A stretch of 64,000 nt of DNA from Diphasiastrum complanatum (taxonomy: Eukaryota > Streptophyta > Lycopodiopsida > Lycopodiales > Lycopodiaceae): positions 48,179,958 through 48,243,957 of the forward strand of contig CM055103.1 in assembly GCA_029204225.1 (NCBI GenBank), read 5' to 3'. The notes below the pieces were generated by a model. The model saw nothing but the letters and a program-made list of their open reading frames with translations, was not told the origin of the DNA and did not search any database. The translations under genes were made by a program, and so were the position numbers. Position 1 is the first letter of the stretch. The number at the start of each line of letters is the position of its first letter. Below, one piece after another: positions 32,790-46,000 of this stretch.

Positions 32790-33629
32790 TGTCGTAAAAC
32801 GTGGGAATGACCGGCAGCGGAAGCTCGAGGCTTTGAGCATAGGCGTGTAGGAACGGAAACACAACAATTAGCAGCAAAAAAATTCAAGTAGAATGATTCA
32901 TACAAATTGCGCAAATGAACAACATAGTAGTGAGACAAAAATTGCACTCTGATTAATATCGACAATGAGTACAATGGGTTGAAGTAATAACTTCAGCTTG
33001 CTGAGCGTGATAAGTTGGCTACAGATAACTCTGATTGAAAGAGGAATTCAATTAATACTTACATAGCTTGATTCAGCTAGTATATATATTTACAAGTATC
33101 AAGAGAAAAATATCTTATGCCTTAACTGCCATTTATTGCAGTTTTACATATGTACAAAGTTGGTAACCGCTTTTAGGATATTTGTTTCTCCAGCTATTTT
33201 AGGGTTGATGATAAGTTGGCGACGTCGGTCTGCCAATGTAGCAAAAATGCGAAAAACCTGAAGGTGCCCTTAGAATGAAGGTATGCAAATCCTGAAGGTG
33301 CCCTTAGACTGAAGGTATGTAAATTCTGAAGGCACCCTTAGACTAAAGACAGCGAAAAAGCCGAAGGAGCCTTAGACTGAAGGCAGCGAAAAAGCAAAGG
33401 TGCCTTAGACTAAAGACAACAAAACAGTCGAAGGTGCCTTATAATGGTTTCCAAGGCATTCTGGCCACACTGTCACATTTTTCGTGCAGGGGCAAAAAAG
33501 ACGAAGGTGCCTAAAATGGTTCCAAGGCATTCTGGCCACTTGGCCACTGTGTCGCATTTTTCGAGAAGGTACGAAAAAGACAAAGGTGCCTAAAATGGTT
33601 CCAAGGCATTCTGGCCACTTGGCCACTAC
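32790..33629 (-). repeat. Copia-5 3' LTR, inner end deleted
   Basis: About 840 bp starting TGTCGTAAAACG. The part 32920-33340 is absent from the other LTR. From 33250 it consists of tandem repeats, a short unit (gaaggtgccttagactaaag type) and a 75-80-bp unit. Confidence 0.82.
33250..33629. repeat. Tandem repeats within Copia-5 3' LTR
   Basis: Roughly six copies of a 35-50-bp unit with GAAGGTGCC and TTAGACT, then three copies of a 75-80-bp unit containing 'ccaaggcattctggccac' and a CGCATTTTTCG box. Confidence 0.85.
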
Positions 33630-34174
33630 GCCGTTTCATCCATAAATCTGGATGGAGGTTGTTTGGACTTGTTCGACCTTCTGGGTTGAACTTCGGTCCC
33701 CTGATGTGGGTTGACTCGTTGAGGTTCTGACTCATTGTCTGAGTCAACGTTGATATTTTGTAGTTGAATCTCTAGATCGGAATTGTCTGGTTGCTCGATC
33801 CTTGTGTCGGATTTATCAGTAGCTTTCCCTTTGTGGTCGATGAACTGGTCTCCCACGAAAATGACATCTCTGCTGGTGAATGCCTTCTCGATATCCAAAT
33901 TGTAGAGCTTGTATGCCTTGTGGTCTGGGGAATAGCTGATGAAAATCGTTTTCCTGCTCTTATCATCTAGCTTTCTTCTTAGATCTTTAGGGATCTGAGC
34001 AAAAGCGATGCATCCAAATACTCGAATATATTTGAGTGATGGTTTCGCTCCTTTCGACACCTCATAAGGTGTCTTGCCATTCAGGGCATTGGTGATGGAT
34101 TGATTATGCAAATAGGCAGCTGTAGTAACAGCTTCTGCCCAGAATTTCTTTGGAAGGGAGGCATGGGCCATCAT
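33626..34174 (-). pseudogene. Copia-5 integrase C-terminal part
   Basis: FWAEAVTTAAYLHNQS, YIRVFGCIAFAQIPKDLRRK, TIFISYSPDHKAYKLYN and DVIFVGDQFIDHKG mark the end of the integrase and its linker, then RRSNKSKQPPSRF, where the RT should follow. The frame is open for 182 codons and stops at the LTR junction. Confidence 0.85.
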
Positions 34175-34207
34175 GCTCTTGGCACTTTCGATGAGCGTCC
34201 GATTCTT

Positions 34208-34710
34208 CTAATCAGCTATACAATTGGACTGAGGTGAGTAGCTGGTTGTATATTGTTGATGTATCCCATTGGCCTTGCAGAACTCCTTGAATTTTGTGGA
34301 GATGTACTCTCCCCCTCCATCTTTGCGTAGAGCCTTGATCTTCCTCTGGGTCTGGTTTTCTACAGACGCCTTGAACTGCTTGAAGAACTTGAATGCTTCG
34401 GATTTGTTCTTCATATAGTAGGTAGCAGTCCTTCAAGAGAAGTCGTCGATGAAGGTTAGAAAATAGAGAGCTCCCCTTGTGGAAGCAGTCTGCATCGGGC
34501 CACAAATGTCGCTATGTACAAGGTCAAGCAAGCCCTTAGATGTATGAACTGAGTTTGAAATAAAGGGATTCTAGCATGCTTGCTGATAATACAGCTTTCG
34601 CATGGAGAAGTTGGCTTGCTAACAGAAGATAGATCTTGTACTAGACTCTGAGTTGACATTTGTTGAATACTATTGAAGTCAAGATGGCCAAGTTTGAAAT
34701 GCCACAACAT
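34208..34710 (-). pseudogene. Copia-5 pre-integrase and integrase core
   Basis: LWHFKLGHLDFNSIQQM and CESCIISKHARIP form the HHCC zinc region (34710-34456). After frameshifts, 34414-34208 gives KIKALRKDGGGEYISTKFKE, with the usual DNGGE as DGGGE, and YSPQSNCIAD, where the conserved NGVAE region reads NCIAD. Confidence 0.78.
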
Positions 34711-35029
34711 ATCAGTTGATTCAGAAATGGCTATGTGAAGAGCTTGACTGTTAGAAGAATAGCAATGGCTGAGTTTGTAAAGATAGCCGCTTCTTCTTTC
34801 GTAGACTAGAACCTTCCGAGATTTTTCAAGAATTGTGCAGCCTTCTGTATTGAATTCAACTCTCCGACCTGAATCGGTGATCTCTAATTAACTACATATT
34901 CTTGGTCAGATTTGGAATGTGGAGAACGTTGGACAACAACTTGACTTCACCTCTTTTGAATTCTATTCTGACTGTTCCTTCACCTTCGATTGAATGTGAT
35001 GAGTTGTCTCCAAGTTGCACAACTCAAGA

Positions 35030-35110
35030 GTGGGTGAATGACTTATAGTCTTTGAACCAGTCGCGATGGTGAGTCATATGTTGAGTTGCTCCGGAATCTA
35101 GATACTAGGA
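35030..35110 (-). pseudogene. Copia-5 protease remnant
   Basis: YLDSGATQHMTHHRDWF holds the DSGA active site, with stops before and after it in the same frame. Confidence 0.7.
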
Positions 35111-35371
35111 ATCGATATCTTGTTGTTCTTCGACTTTGGTCATGAAAGCTGCTTCATCTTCTTGTTGTTGTTGCTTATTTGAGTGACTGGTTGTAGCACT
35201 ATGTGCTTTTTGTTGGAACTGCTTCTTCTTTTTGTTGTTGTATTTCAAAGTTTGGTAGTCCTTGATTTTGTGGCCAGTCCTCTTACAATATCTACAGAAA
35301 TGTTTCTGCACTGGTTGGAATGATGAAGAGCTTGAATTCAATCCTGAACCAAAATTTGGTCCAGACTGCAT
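35105..35371 (-). pseudogene. Copia-5 zinc knuckle
   Basis: FCRYCKRTGHKIKDYQTLK is a CX2CX4HX4C knuckle whose last Cys is now Tyr. A Lys- and Gln-rich tail follows. Confidence 0.75.
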
Positions 35372-36045
35372 GTTGCTCTTCTTGTCAGTATAGCCTGACT
35401 TTGTAGATCTCTTGGATTTAAACTTCTGATTTTTTGAATACAGAGCTTGAGGATCCGATCCTGAGCCTGAGGATGATGTTCACTTATGATTTCCTCTTGT
35501 AGGAGCAGCGAAATTACTCTTGATAGAGTGAGGTGCTCTTGGGTAAAAATTGCCATTACCCAATTTTCATAGGCTTCAGGCAGACTCAATAATAGAGTCA
35601 TGAGTGCATCGGAATCTTCTATGACTGAGCCAGTTGCAGTCATTTGTTCCATAAGATTTTTGAAGGTGTTGAGATGACTCGAAACACTATCTGCATCAGA
35701 CATTATGAGGGTGAAAAATTTCTTCCTCAAATGAAGTTTGGAAGTAACGTCTCTGATGTCGTAGAGAGTTGCTAGGATGTCCCATGCATCCTTAGCAGTT
35801 TGAACAGTACGTATGTGGCTAATATGAGTATCCTTGATGTTGAGGGTGATCATGGCAAATGCTTTGTCATCTCTCAGTCTCCACTTGGTGATGATGGCTG
35901 CATCACCTTCTGGTTTGAGCTCTGTGCCATCAACGATGTTCCACAGTTCTTTGACTAGAAGCATAACCTTCATCTTGAGTTTCTAGAGATGGTAGTTATC
36001 TCCATCGATTTTGTCAACGAGAGATGAACTAGATGATGGATCCAT
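35338..36045 (-). pseudogene. Copia-5 gag
   Basis: The likely start is at 36045 (MDPSSSSSLVDKIDGDNY) with one in-frame TAG soon after. The rest is open from 35973: LVKELWNIVDGTELKPEGDA, VQTAKDAWDILATLYDIRD, KLHLRKKFFTLIMSD and LLSLPEAYENWVMAI, all Copia gag (UBN2-like) motifs. A frameshift near 35480 precedes the knuckle. Confidence 0.83.
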
Positions 36046-36173
36046 TTTGGTTGAAGGAGATCGTTGGTAGAAACAATGATTGTCGAAATATTGTTGGCTG
36101 CACGTTTGCTAGAAAGACATCTTGATAGAAACAAGACTGATAATCCGTAGTAGAAATGCAGATTACTAAAATG

Positions 36174-36188
36174 TCTGCTCTGATACCA
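36174..36188 (-). other. Copia-5 primer binding site (tRNA-iMet)
   Basis: TGGTATCAGAGCAG on the minus strand beside the 5' LTR. Confidence 0.85.
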
Positions 36189-36728
36189 TGTTGTAAAACG
36201 TGGGGATGGCTGGCAGTGGAAGCTCGGGGCTTTGAGCGTAGCCGTGTAGGAACGGAAACACAACAGTTAGTAGCAGAAATATTCATGTAGAATGATACAG
36301 GCAGCGAAAAAGCTGAAGGTGCCTTAGACTAAAGGCAGCGAAAAAGAAGAAAGGCCAAAGGTGCCTTAAAATGGTTTCCAAGGCACTCTGGCCACTGTGT
36401 TGCATTTTTTGCGAAGGGGCACAAAAGGCGAAGGTGCCTAAAATGGTTCCAAGGCATTCTGGCCACTTGGCCACTGTGTCGCATCTTTTGCGAAGGTGCG
36501 AAAAAGGCAAAGGTGCCTAGGCATTCTGGCCACTTGGCCACTATGTCGCATTTTTCGCGAACGTGTGAAAAAGGCAAAAAAGGTGTAGGTGCCTTAAAAA
36601 ACGTTTTAAGGCAAAAAATCTTAAAGAAAAAAAAATGTGAAGGTCCGAAAACATGTAGTCGACCTTCGGTTTTCAAGATGCTCATTACTTGAACGATTTG
36701 TTTAAGATTGAGGATAAGAAATCTAACA
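36189..36728 (-). repeat. Copia-5 5' LTR
   Basis: 540 bp, TGTTGTAAAACG...TCTAACA. It shares its first 110 bp and the tandem repeats with 32790-33629, but lacks about 430 bp present there. Confidence 0.85.
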
Positions 36729-36733
36729 TACAC
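36729..36733. repeat. Target-site duplication of Copia-5, right copy
   Basis: TACAC, matching 32785-32789. Confidence 0.87.
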
Positions 36734-36761
36734 AACTTAAGGGTTTGGGATGCATGGTTTA

Positions 36762-38097
<1,336 letters not shown>

Positions 38098-39908
38098 TTG
38101 GAGAACTTAACATTCTACAAATTTTGGACTATCTACAATGTACAAAAAAAATTGAAAGTCAATATTCTTTTTGATTACATTGACAAGATAGGAAACTACC
38201 TGTATAGAGGTACTAAGCTTATAAGATTTATTGACTATCATCTGACACATCATACAGAAGCCTTCTTTTTCAATGTCTTACTCAAAAAAGTTTCTTTCCA
38301 TAATGAAGAAGAATTAATAGGACAAAATAATAGTGATCATTCATATTTTTTGGAATGCATTCCTCGATATTTCATTGACAAAGAAGAGGATATTGATATG
38401 GATATCATAGCAACTTATTGAAAAAGAACAACGATAAGAAATTTCCAACATCCTTCTACAAAAAAATTGCTTATCAATGAAATATTAACAATGTCAAATT
38501 TTGCAATTGAAAATACACAAAATATAGCTCTGCCAAAAGATACGAAAAATGATTTAGGCTTCGAATCTGAATTTGAAAACATGAAGAATTCATCTCTTAC
38601 TGATGAACAAGAGAATGTATATTGAATTATTACAAGCTCAAAATAGAGATTATTTATTTTATCTGGCACTCCAAGAAGTGGGAAAACATTTTTGATACGA
38701 TATCTCACTTACAAATGCATCGAAAAGGGAGAACCAATTTTATTGCCGCTACAACAGGGCCGGCTGCATCTCCCGTCTGCATTTCGATTAGGAGAAAGGG
38801 CGTTTATAGTTCACAACTTCTTTTCAATTCCAATAAATCATCTTTACATAAAAAATCTAATACCAATTGATTTTCGATATAGACTAATATCTTAGGCGAA
38901 AGTTATTGTGTTAGATGAAATGTCCATGTTAACTGCTGAAATTTTAACATATGTAATCCATCAAATAAATTATATAAAAAATAATCCATCTGGCACTCTG
39001 TTTGAAAATTATATTCTAGTTTTGGTAGGTGATCATGCACAACTTCCAGCCATTTGTAAACACAAATTAGAATCGTTTTGTTTAACATGTCATATTTTAA
39101 ATTCTCCATTTTGGAAAATTGCAACACATTTGCATCTATCCTACTATATTAGACATGCTGAAGATCTCGATATCTTTGTTTTTTAAATAAAATTAAGTTT
39201 CAAAAGCCAACATAATTGAAAATAGATGAAACATTGAATAGTTGTGTATTTCCTAGATCCGAAATATTTGATATAGCAAATGATAATACAATCATTATAT
39301 GCACTCATAGAGAAGATGTGCTCTATTTCAACAATTACATATTGAAAAAACTATTTCTACTGCCGATATACTACAAATTCTTATTAAAACAAATGCTACA
39401 TTACATAACAACTTAACAACATGGATTAATGATCCGTTATTCTAGCAAATTTCAAAATTAGCAATAGGAGCAAAGGTGATGGTACTTTCAAATTTGAATA
39501 TTTTAGTATAGTCAATGAGACCATAGCTAATATAAATGCCTTAAAATATTCAAAAAATTATGAATTGACAACAATCGTCATTCAAACTAAAATCGGAGAA
39601 AAAAGTTCAACATAACAAGATCCACATTTACAAAAATTCGATTCGATACAAAGATATTTTACAGATCTACATTCTCGATAATGTTAGCATATGCTATGAC
39701 TGCACACAAAGCACAAGATGTGACCATTAGGACAAAAGCTATCCTAGATATAAGATCGAATTTCGCAGCTGGCTTGGTTTATGTCATGTTATCTCGAATA
39801 ACAAAATGTGAAAATTTGTTGTTAACAAGTAGATTGACCCCAAAATATTTTCAACCGATATTGATTTCTGTTTGTGTCCCAGATATGTTCATATTTTATG
39901 ACTTATAA
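38098..39908 (+). pseudogene. PIF1-family DNA helicase, broken (possible Helitron remnant)
   Basis: Plus-strand pieces give a PIF1-like helicase in order: an N-terminal segment with HSYFLECIPRYF (38337-38375), Walker A as SGTPRSGKTFLIRYLTY (about 38660-38710), Walker B as VIVLDEMSMLTAE (38900-38940), motif III as VGDHAQLPAI (about 39025-39055), and C-terminal motifs YAMTAHKAQDVTI (39684-39725) and VYVMLSRITKCENLL (39778-39820). Stops and shifts split it into at least five frames. In plants such genes are often carried by Helitrons, whose Rep domain would lie upstream; I do not see it. AHKAQD replaces the usual AHKAQG/SQG. Confidence 0.8.
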
Positions 39909-40477
39909 TTACTTCTATCCATCTATTTTGTCTTCATATGCGATTTCACAAATATTTTATGACATTTACTATAATTGCTTCTATCCACCTATTTTATCTT
40001 CATATACGATTCCACGTTTCTCTTTCTAATATTTGCAGATTGTCGTCTTTTTTGGCAATAACTACAATATCGAATTCGATGTTTTAGCTATTTCGAAAGT
40101 TGAAAGCCGAGGTGTCTTCTTCGAAGACCTCTCTCTTCTGCAATAACTTCATCCATTGAAAAAATATATCCAACAACAAAACAAATGTTCTTACTAAACT
40201 CTTGTGGTGTTGATCCAAATATGTACAAGCAAGGCTTCGAAAGGAATTTAGCTCTAAGCAAGTTCATCGAACAGAAGAACATGAAAGGGAATGAACATGA
40301 AAGGGATGAATACATGAATCAATATCATGGATCCAATTAAAAGTATATTATATTCTTATTCTTCTTTGTAATTTTGCTCATGATATGTTTATTTCCGGAA
40401 ATCACATGTCTTCTTTTTATTCAACTCAATGCAAGGCTAGAATTGAGTACCTAGTTGCATACTTTACACTGGGATAA
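39909..40477. other. Helicase tail and Ycf49-like gene promoter region
   Basis: The first 100 bp contain a near-repeat ('ttacttctatccatctattttgtcttcatatgcgatt' type, twice at about 39907 and 39970). The last 150 bp must hold the promoter and 5' UTR of the Ycf49-like gene; an AT-rich TATATTATATTC lies near 40346-40357, about 120 bp before the ATG. Its use as TATA box is inference. Confidence 0.45.
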
Positions 40478-41050
40478 ATGGCTCCTCTTCTTCTTTTGGC
40501 TTCTGCCCCACGTCTTCCTCCTCCTCCTCACCACCGCAAGCCCGTTCCCACTTCTTCCTCTTCTCCTCCTTTCCTTCTTCTTCCCTTTCGTCCAGCATCC
40601 AGCACCAACTCTTTTCGCTTCTCGCTGCTGCATCCATCGAGGGCAGCTCTCACTTCTCAAGACGGAAGCACTGCTTCTGCTTCGACTTCCAAATCCCACA
40701 CGCCCTTGCCTCATCCCTTGTCTTCTTCTTTTGGGTCCAGGAAGCGATTTCACACACTGGTTGCAGAGGCCTTGATCGGATGTGTTCTAGTTGCCATAAC
40801 GGTGGCACCATTGTTACAAGCAGAAATTCCAGTAGCAGCAGCTGAAATTGAAGAAGCAAAAAACTTGGGCAGTAGTGTAGCAGCAGCATTTGTTGAGCGG
40901 ACAGCGAAGGAGCCCGCAAATGCTTTATCAGTCCCCACCTGGACTATCCATGTGGCTAGTGTGGCAGAATGGGTAACAGCCATGGTTCTGGTGTGGCAAT
41001 ATGGCCAAATTACAGGAAATGAGAGCTGGAAAGGCCTTTCATGGGGCATG
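40478..41050 (+). CDS. Ycf49-like exon 1
   Basis: 191 codons. The ATG context is AATAAATGGC, a fair plant start. The exon ends TGGGGCATG before a GTATGT donor, so the open frame continuing to 41191 is intron read-through. Confidence 0.92.
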
Positions 41051-42972
41051 GTATGTATTATGTATCTATGCTCTTTACTGCCTGTTCATGTACTTGTATA
41101 TGTGTTGCTGTATTTTCAAATATGTCATGCTATCATTCATTTTCAGTTAGCGACTATTATCTATTCTAGAATTTGTGCATGCATTTTATAAATAGTGGTA
41201 TGTCCTGGCCCGAGGAATTTTTCGGGTTTGAGAATGTAGCCCTAAGGGTTCTCAAATCTGGGAAAATCCCAAGACCTCCTCTTTGAATCTACCTTCAGAA
41301 CTGAGTAGAAAAAGTGCCTCAGAGTAGTTGTAGCACATCATACAAGGGTTTAAGGACTTCACAAGCTGCGCTGCTCTTTGCCAAAAATCCTACCCAAAGA
41401 CGGATGCTGTGAAAGCTCCCATTAGCAACCTCACTTGTCATACCCCACTACAAGAACTCCAGCTAGCACTGCATGCCTCCAACTAGAAGAAGTTTTTCAA
41501 ACATTACAATGTTGTAGGCAAATTGTGTGGCAATGACATCCTCAAATCCAACGAGCTGTTGGTGTGAAGCATAGCAATTTTTTGGCATTGCCTTGCAAAA
41601 GGTAATGCTATGTGTTCAAGTTGGTCAATGAAGTTTGTACAAAAGCCAACATCAAAATCAATGTCATAAATTATAAGGGTATGTGCACACAAAAAGTTAT
41701 TATACATCGCTAAGGACTTTATTGCAAAAACTTGGTCACTTTTGTGTGCAAGTTGTCAATAGCAAAAAATTCATGTCCCTTTCTTTTTCTTGCGTGCATG
41801 CCCACACTTTAGATGCACCTCTATATGTAAGTTATAAGTAGCAAGCAATTTGCATCCCTCTCTTTTTCTTGCATGCACCCTTAAGCTCTCAACCTGTATG
41901 ACACACTTATATATCACCAACAACAATAATCCAATAAATATTACCTATTTGCATTTAGAAAATCATTTCGTATATGTTTTTATATTGTTGTCCCATCTCT
42001 ATTCATGCACACACTTTTTGAATCAGAGTTCAATTCTTCAAGTAAGAAAAAAAAATGCTAACCATTATGCCATAACTCCAAGACAACTAGGATTTGGAAA
42101 TAGCTAATTACCTTGCATCCAATCTTAGACTCACATTTTTGATTCTGAAAATTTGTGGCAATGCCTTTGTGGTATATGACAACATTCTTGTTTCTTATTC
42201 ATGTCATGAAAGTGACTAGAAACAAGAGTGGAGGTAGTATTCAAAAGCCATTAGAGGCCTCCTATGCTTTTTATCTAGAGAGTAACGTAGTATGCTTACA
42301 TGTGTTCCGTAGTACCCTAGGTAACTTGCTTTTAGATGCTTGCCCGTGTGTCTACAATTATTTCATTATCCGTATTGCATGTTGTAGAGAGAACTCCAAT
42401 TAGGCCATATTGTTCATTATGGATTTTGTTGACTCCACAAGACTTCCATGAGAAGTATTGATGGAGCACAATTGGTCCATTGTCAATTATTTCCTTGGCA
42501 ATGCTTGATACAAATTGTTCTCCTCGCAAACATTGTTGTATGAAAAATTCTGTGTCTTCTGATGTGTCATACCTAACAATATCACAATTGAGATGAATAT
42601 CTGAATCTTAAGTTTGACTTCGAAGGACAAAACATTCTTATAAAGAAAAAAAGAACAAAAAAGGGTCAATGAGAGGCATGAGGAGTGAGGCGATTATTGC
42701 ATGATAAATTATTGTTTCAAGACCCTAATTTGGAAAGTGTTTCTTGATAATAGTCCTTGATATGGCAAGAATAATGGTGCAATCAATGCATGATTTTGAC
42801 ATCTCTATAGTTAGTTATGAGGCTCGACGAGTGACGGATTAGAGTTGACCGATCAATGTTTTGAAGCCCTCTAGCAAATGTTGCCTGTAGGTCTCAGTAC
42901 CGTTGCTACACATTTATTAGTGATGTAACATTCGTGAAGCCTAGCAAGCATTTATTATGAGAGATTTCGCCC

Positions 42973-43048
<76 letters not shown>

Positions 43049-46000
43049 CCCACATTGACATTCATTATTGGAAAGATAATACACATTTTTTTTTACATAA
43101 ATAGAAAATTCTGATAAAAAAACTGTTAGTATTGAAGGTAATCAGAAATCGATTAATCGACAGCTAGTTCGATTGCCATTGTCCTTAATCCAATGTTTCA
43201 TTGGCATGCAAAGCATACAACATCAACTACTAGCTGTTTTTATTGGAATTTTTTTTATGTAAAACTCAGTTGTTGAGTATCCATTAGCCGTTTCATTTGC
43301 TAAATGACAAAAAACAAGGTATGCATGAATCCAATCGCTTAGAATCATTGTAGTGATTCCATGCATGTTTAAAAGCATTCAGGGAATCAGCATGTGATAA
43401 ATTTTAGAAAGTATAGTATCCTACAACCTAGGAAAAGCTGACATGCATCAGAACAATTCAAAGTTATAGCAAAATTTTCCAAAGAAAATGGCCAAACTTT
43501 TGATGACAATATATTGAGCTACAGTGCACCAAATTTGTAAAGCACAATACAAAGGGTAAACATGTTTCCAAGAGGTTTGCCACGTCACCCTGCCACCTCA
43601 GCTTCACACATGCCAACACAGAAGGAGCCAAAAAACAATAGGAGAGTGCATTGTTTTTGGAGGTGTGAGTGAAAATGCTGGTTTTGCTATGCATGCATCC
43701 CAAGAGCCATTACCAACAGTCATAAATGACCTATTAGAGTTTCATAAAGCGTTCTTTCAGGTCTAGAGACTTAGTATAGGCTGAGAACGAGAAAAAATCA
43801 TCCTTCAAGAGGGCGCTATAGCAGTAAACTTCGAAGCTTTGGAGCATAGCCACAGACAACCATATTACAAGTTCTATAGCTTGTTCGAAAGGCCAAAAGA
43901 GTTACTAAACAAACTGGATAATCTCTGTCAATGATTCTTTTGCTGATTTGTTAGACAAATCTCTCAAAAAAAAGACATTATAAATACGGGGGGTGTGTGC
44001 GTGTGCTCCCTCCTTGGGGCGTTGAACCTTTTTTGGGCGCGATGTAGATACCTCCCATGGGGGGCACGTTGGTGCCCACAGGCATGTAGATACACTTGCC
44101 ATATCAACACATATAATCCAAACAAACATATTAGCAAGATGCAACAAATGTGAAAGAAACTTGTGAAATTAAGATTCTTACGCCTACCAGGCTGCTTAGC
44201 TCTCGTGTATTGATCTCCTCCTCCTGTTATAGGAGATGTGTGTGTATGGCCTCTCTCTTGGGGGGCCTCCATGAAGCATCCATTGATGCCAATTGGACCA
44301 TCATCTCTGTGAAAACATGGGTGCCAACAATGGCAAAAGGAACACTAGCCTTGTAAAAAAAAGAAAATTGTCACTCGTCTCGTGCAAATCTATCACCCTC
44401 TATTCAATGTAGTCTGTTGAGAAGCTCTGGGCCTAACATGTCTAATGTGCAGGGATAAGCGACCGAGGTTTGATATGCTCTGTGGTAGTAGATGGAGCAA
44501 TGAGGGTTGTATGTGATGATGGCATGGCATGTGTTGGGTCTCTCTCCCCATTCGTGGTAGGACTTGCATTTGTGGATGAAGCACCAACATGATGATCTTG
44601 ATGGTCGTGAAGGTTTTGATGGAGTGCCATAAGGTCCATGTACCCCTGCAGGTGCACTGGGAACTATAGGAACATCATGGTTAGGTGCCCTTGTACCTTT
44701 ATCATTGCTACTTTGTGCTAACGTGCCGTAAGGGCCAAAATAGACATTTTTGGCATTATGTTAGGCACTAAGAAACTTAGTCTAGCATCTTACGACATGT
44801 CAATCGGATCTTTAAACTCATTTCACAAATTAGGGCTAAAATAGACACAAAAAGAGCATCACATTCATTGTCTGATCTACAAATTTGTCACTAGAACCAC
44901 TGCTTCTTAATCTTTTGGAAGTAGAATTAAAAAAACTTCATCAAAAGAGGGGCTTCTTTATCTTAGCATAAGTTTCTCATCAAGTTGATAAACTTGAGGA
45001 TGCTGAGTGTGATCTTTGTTAAATAAGTCACCATAGACTCACTTTTATTCATCATCATAATATATAAATTTTTCATCAAGAACAACAATTTTGATAAGAA
45101 AGTAGCTTTGAACATGCTTTAGAGTGTTCTCCATTCTTGAGGCAATGAATTTGTGGCACTTATATGCATAATCAAATTCTCGTGTACCAATATAATGGTA
45201 AGACACAAAACCTTTCTTGCTCTCTTGTATATCTGTCTTTTCTTTTCATTGGGTTGTCCATTCTCTTCACCTTCATCTTACGACCTTGTTTTGATCAATA
45301 GTCAAGTGCCATAAATCATTTGATTATTGATTCTAATTTCTACACTTGAGAAATTAAGTTTCTCGTGTCCAGCAACATTAATGCATCCATCTTTACGCCT
45401 ATTTCAAATAATAATTAACAATATCAGCTTGTAATTGAAGGAGAGGACATGGGTCATTACTTTAACTATGTTAATTTGTCATTAATTGCATAATATAGTT
45501 TGATGTGCTTTCTGAGATGTCAAATCGTTAATTGATCTCTTTTAATTTGATTTAACGTCGTTGATTTTGGAAGATTTATAGTTCTTTGTATAGCTAGTAT
45601 AATTCTATTTTTGGTTTTTGCATTTTCTCACACCATGGGCAATTCCTTGAGCCTAAGGTCATCATAAAGGGGAAAATAGAGTTTTAAAGGAAAATGATTG
45701 TAGCTTCAACTTCGTTGTGAAATTTTTTAATGAAGTTAAGACCAATATGCACAGTGGGTTCGTTCAAACTTCAATTTCAAAAAGGTCACTTTGGGACCCT
45801 TCAACTAGAAATTTTTGAATGAAGTTTTAATCAAACAGCCCTTCATGACCTTGTAACCTTCAACTAACAAAGGGTCCCATCAAGTTAAGATTTTGAAAGC
45901 CTTAAAATGAAAATTCTATGCTTGTTGTGGAAGTACTTCCAGCTCAAATTTCTTGCATTTTGGGTGAGAACTCCACAAGGATTCACACAAGAATCATGTA

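Larger units (their letters stand above)
32790..36728 (-). mobile_element. Copia-5: Ty1/copia deletion derivative with TSDs
   Basis: This minus-strand element is delimited by TACAC duplications and LTRs beginning TG and ending CA. The right (5') LTR at 36189-36728 adjoins a tRNA-Met primer site. Gag, protease and integrase follow, and the reading frame is cut right after the integrase C-terminus (about 33630), where LTR repeats start. RT, RNase H, purine tract and the inner end of the 3' LTR were removed by one deletion. It cannot encode its own replication. Confidence 0.88.

Noticed and set aside
33405-33747. Repeated WPECLG peptide frames and a CRISPR-like spacing of repeats
   Set aside because: They come from 75-80-bp tandem repeats of a plant LTR. 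Repeats lack unique spacers and no cas genes exist here.
40650-41049. Minus-strand frames opposite Ycf49-like exon 1
   Set aside because: Shadows of the plus-strand gene, which alone shows transit peptide, family motifs and matching splice sites.
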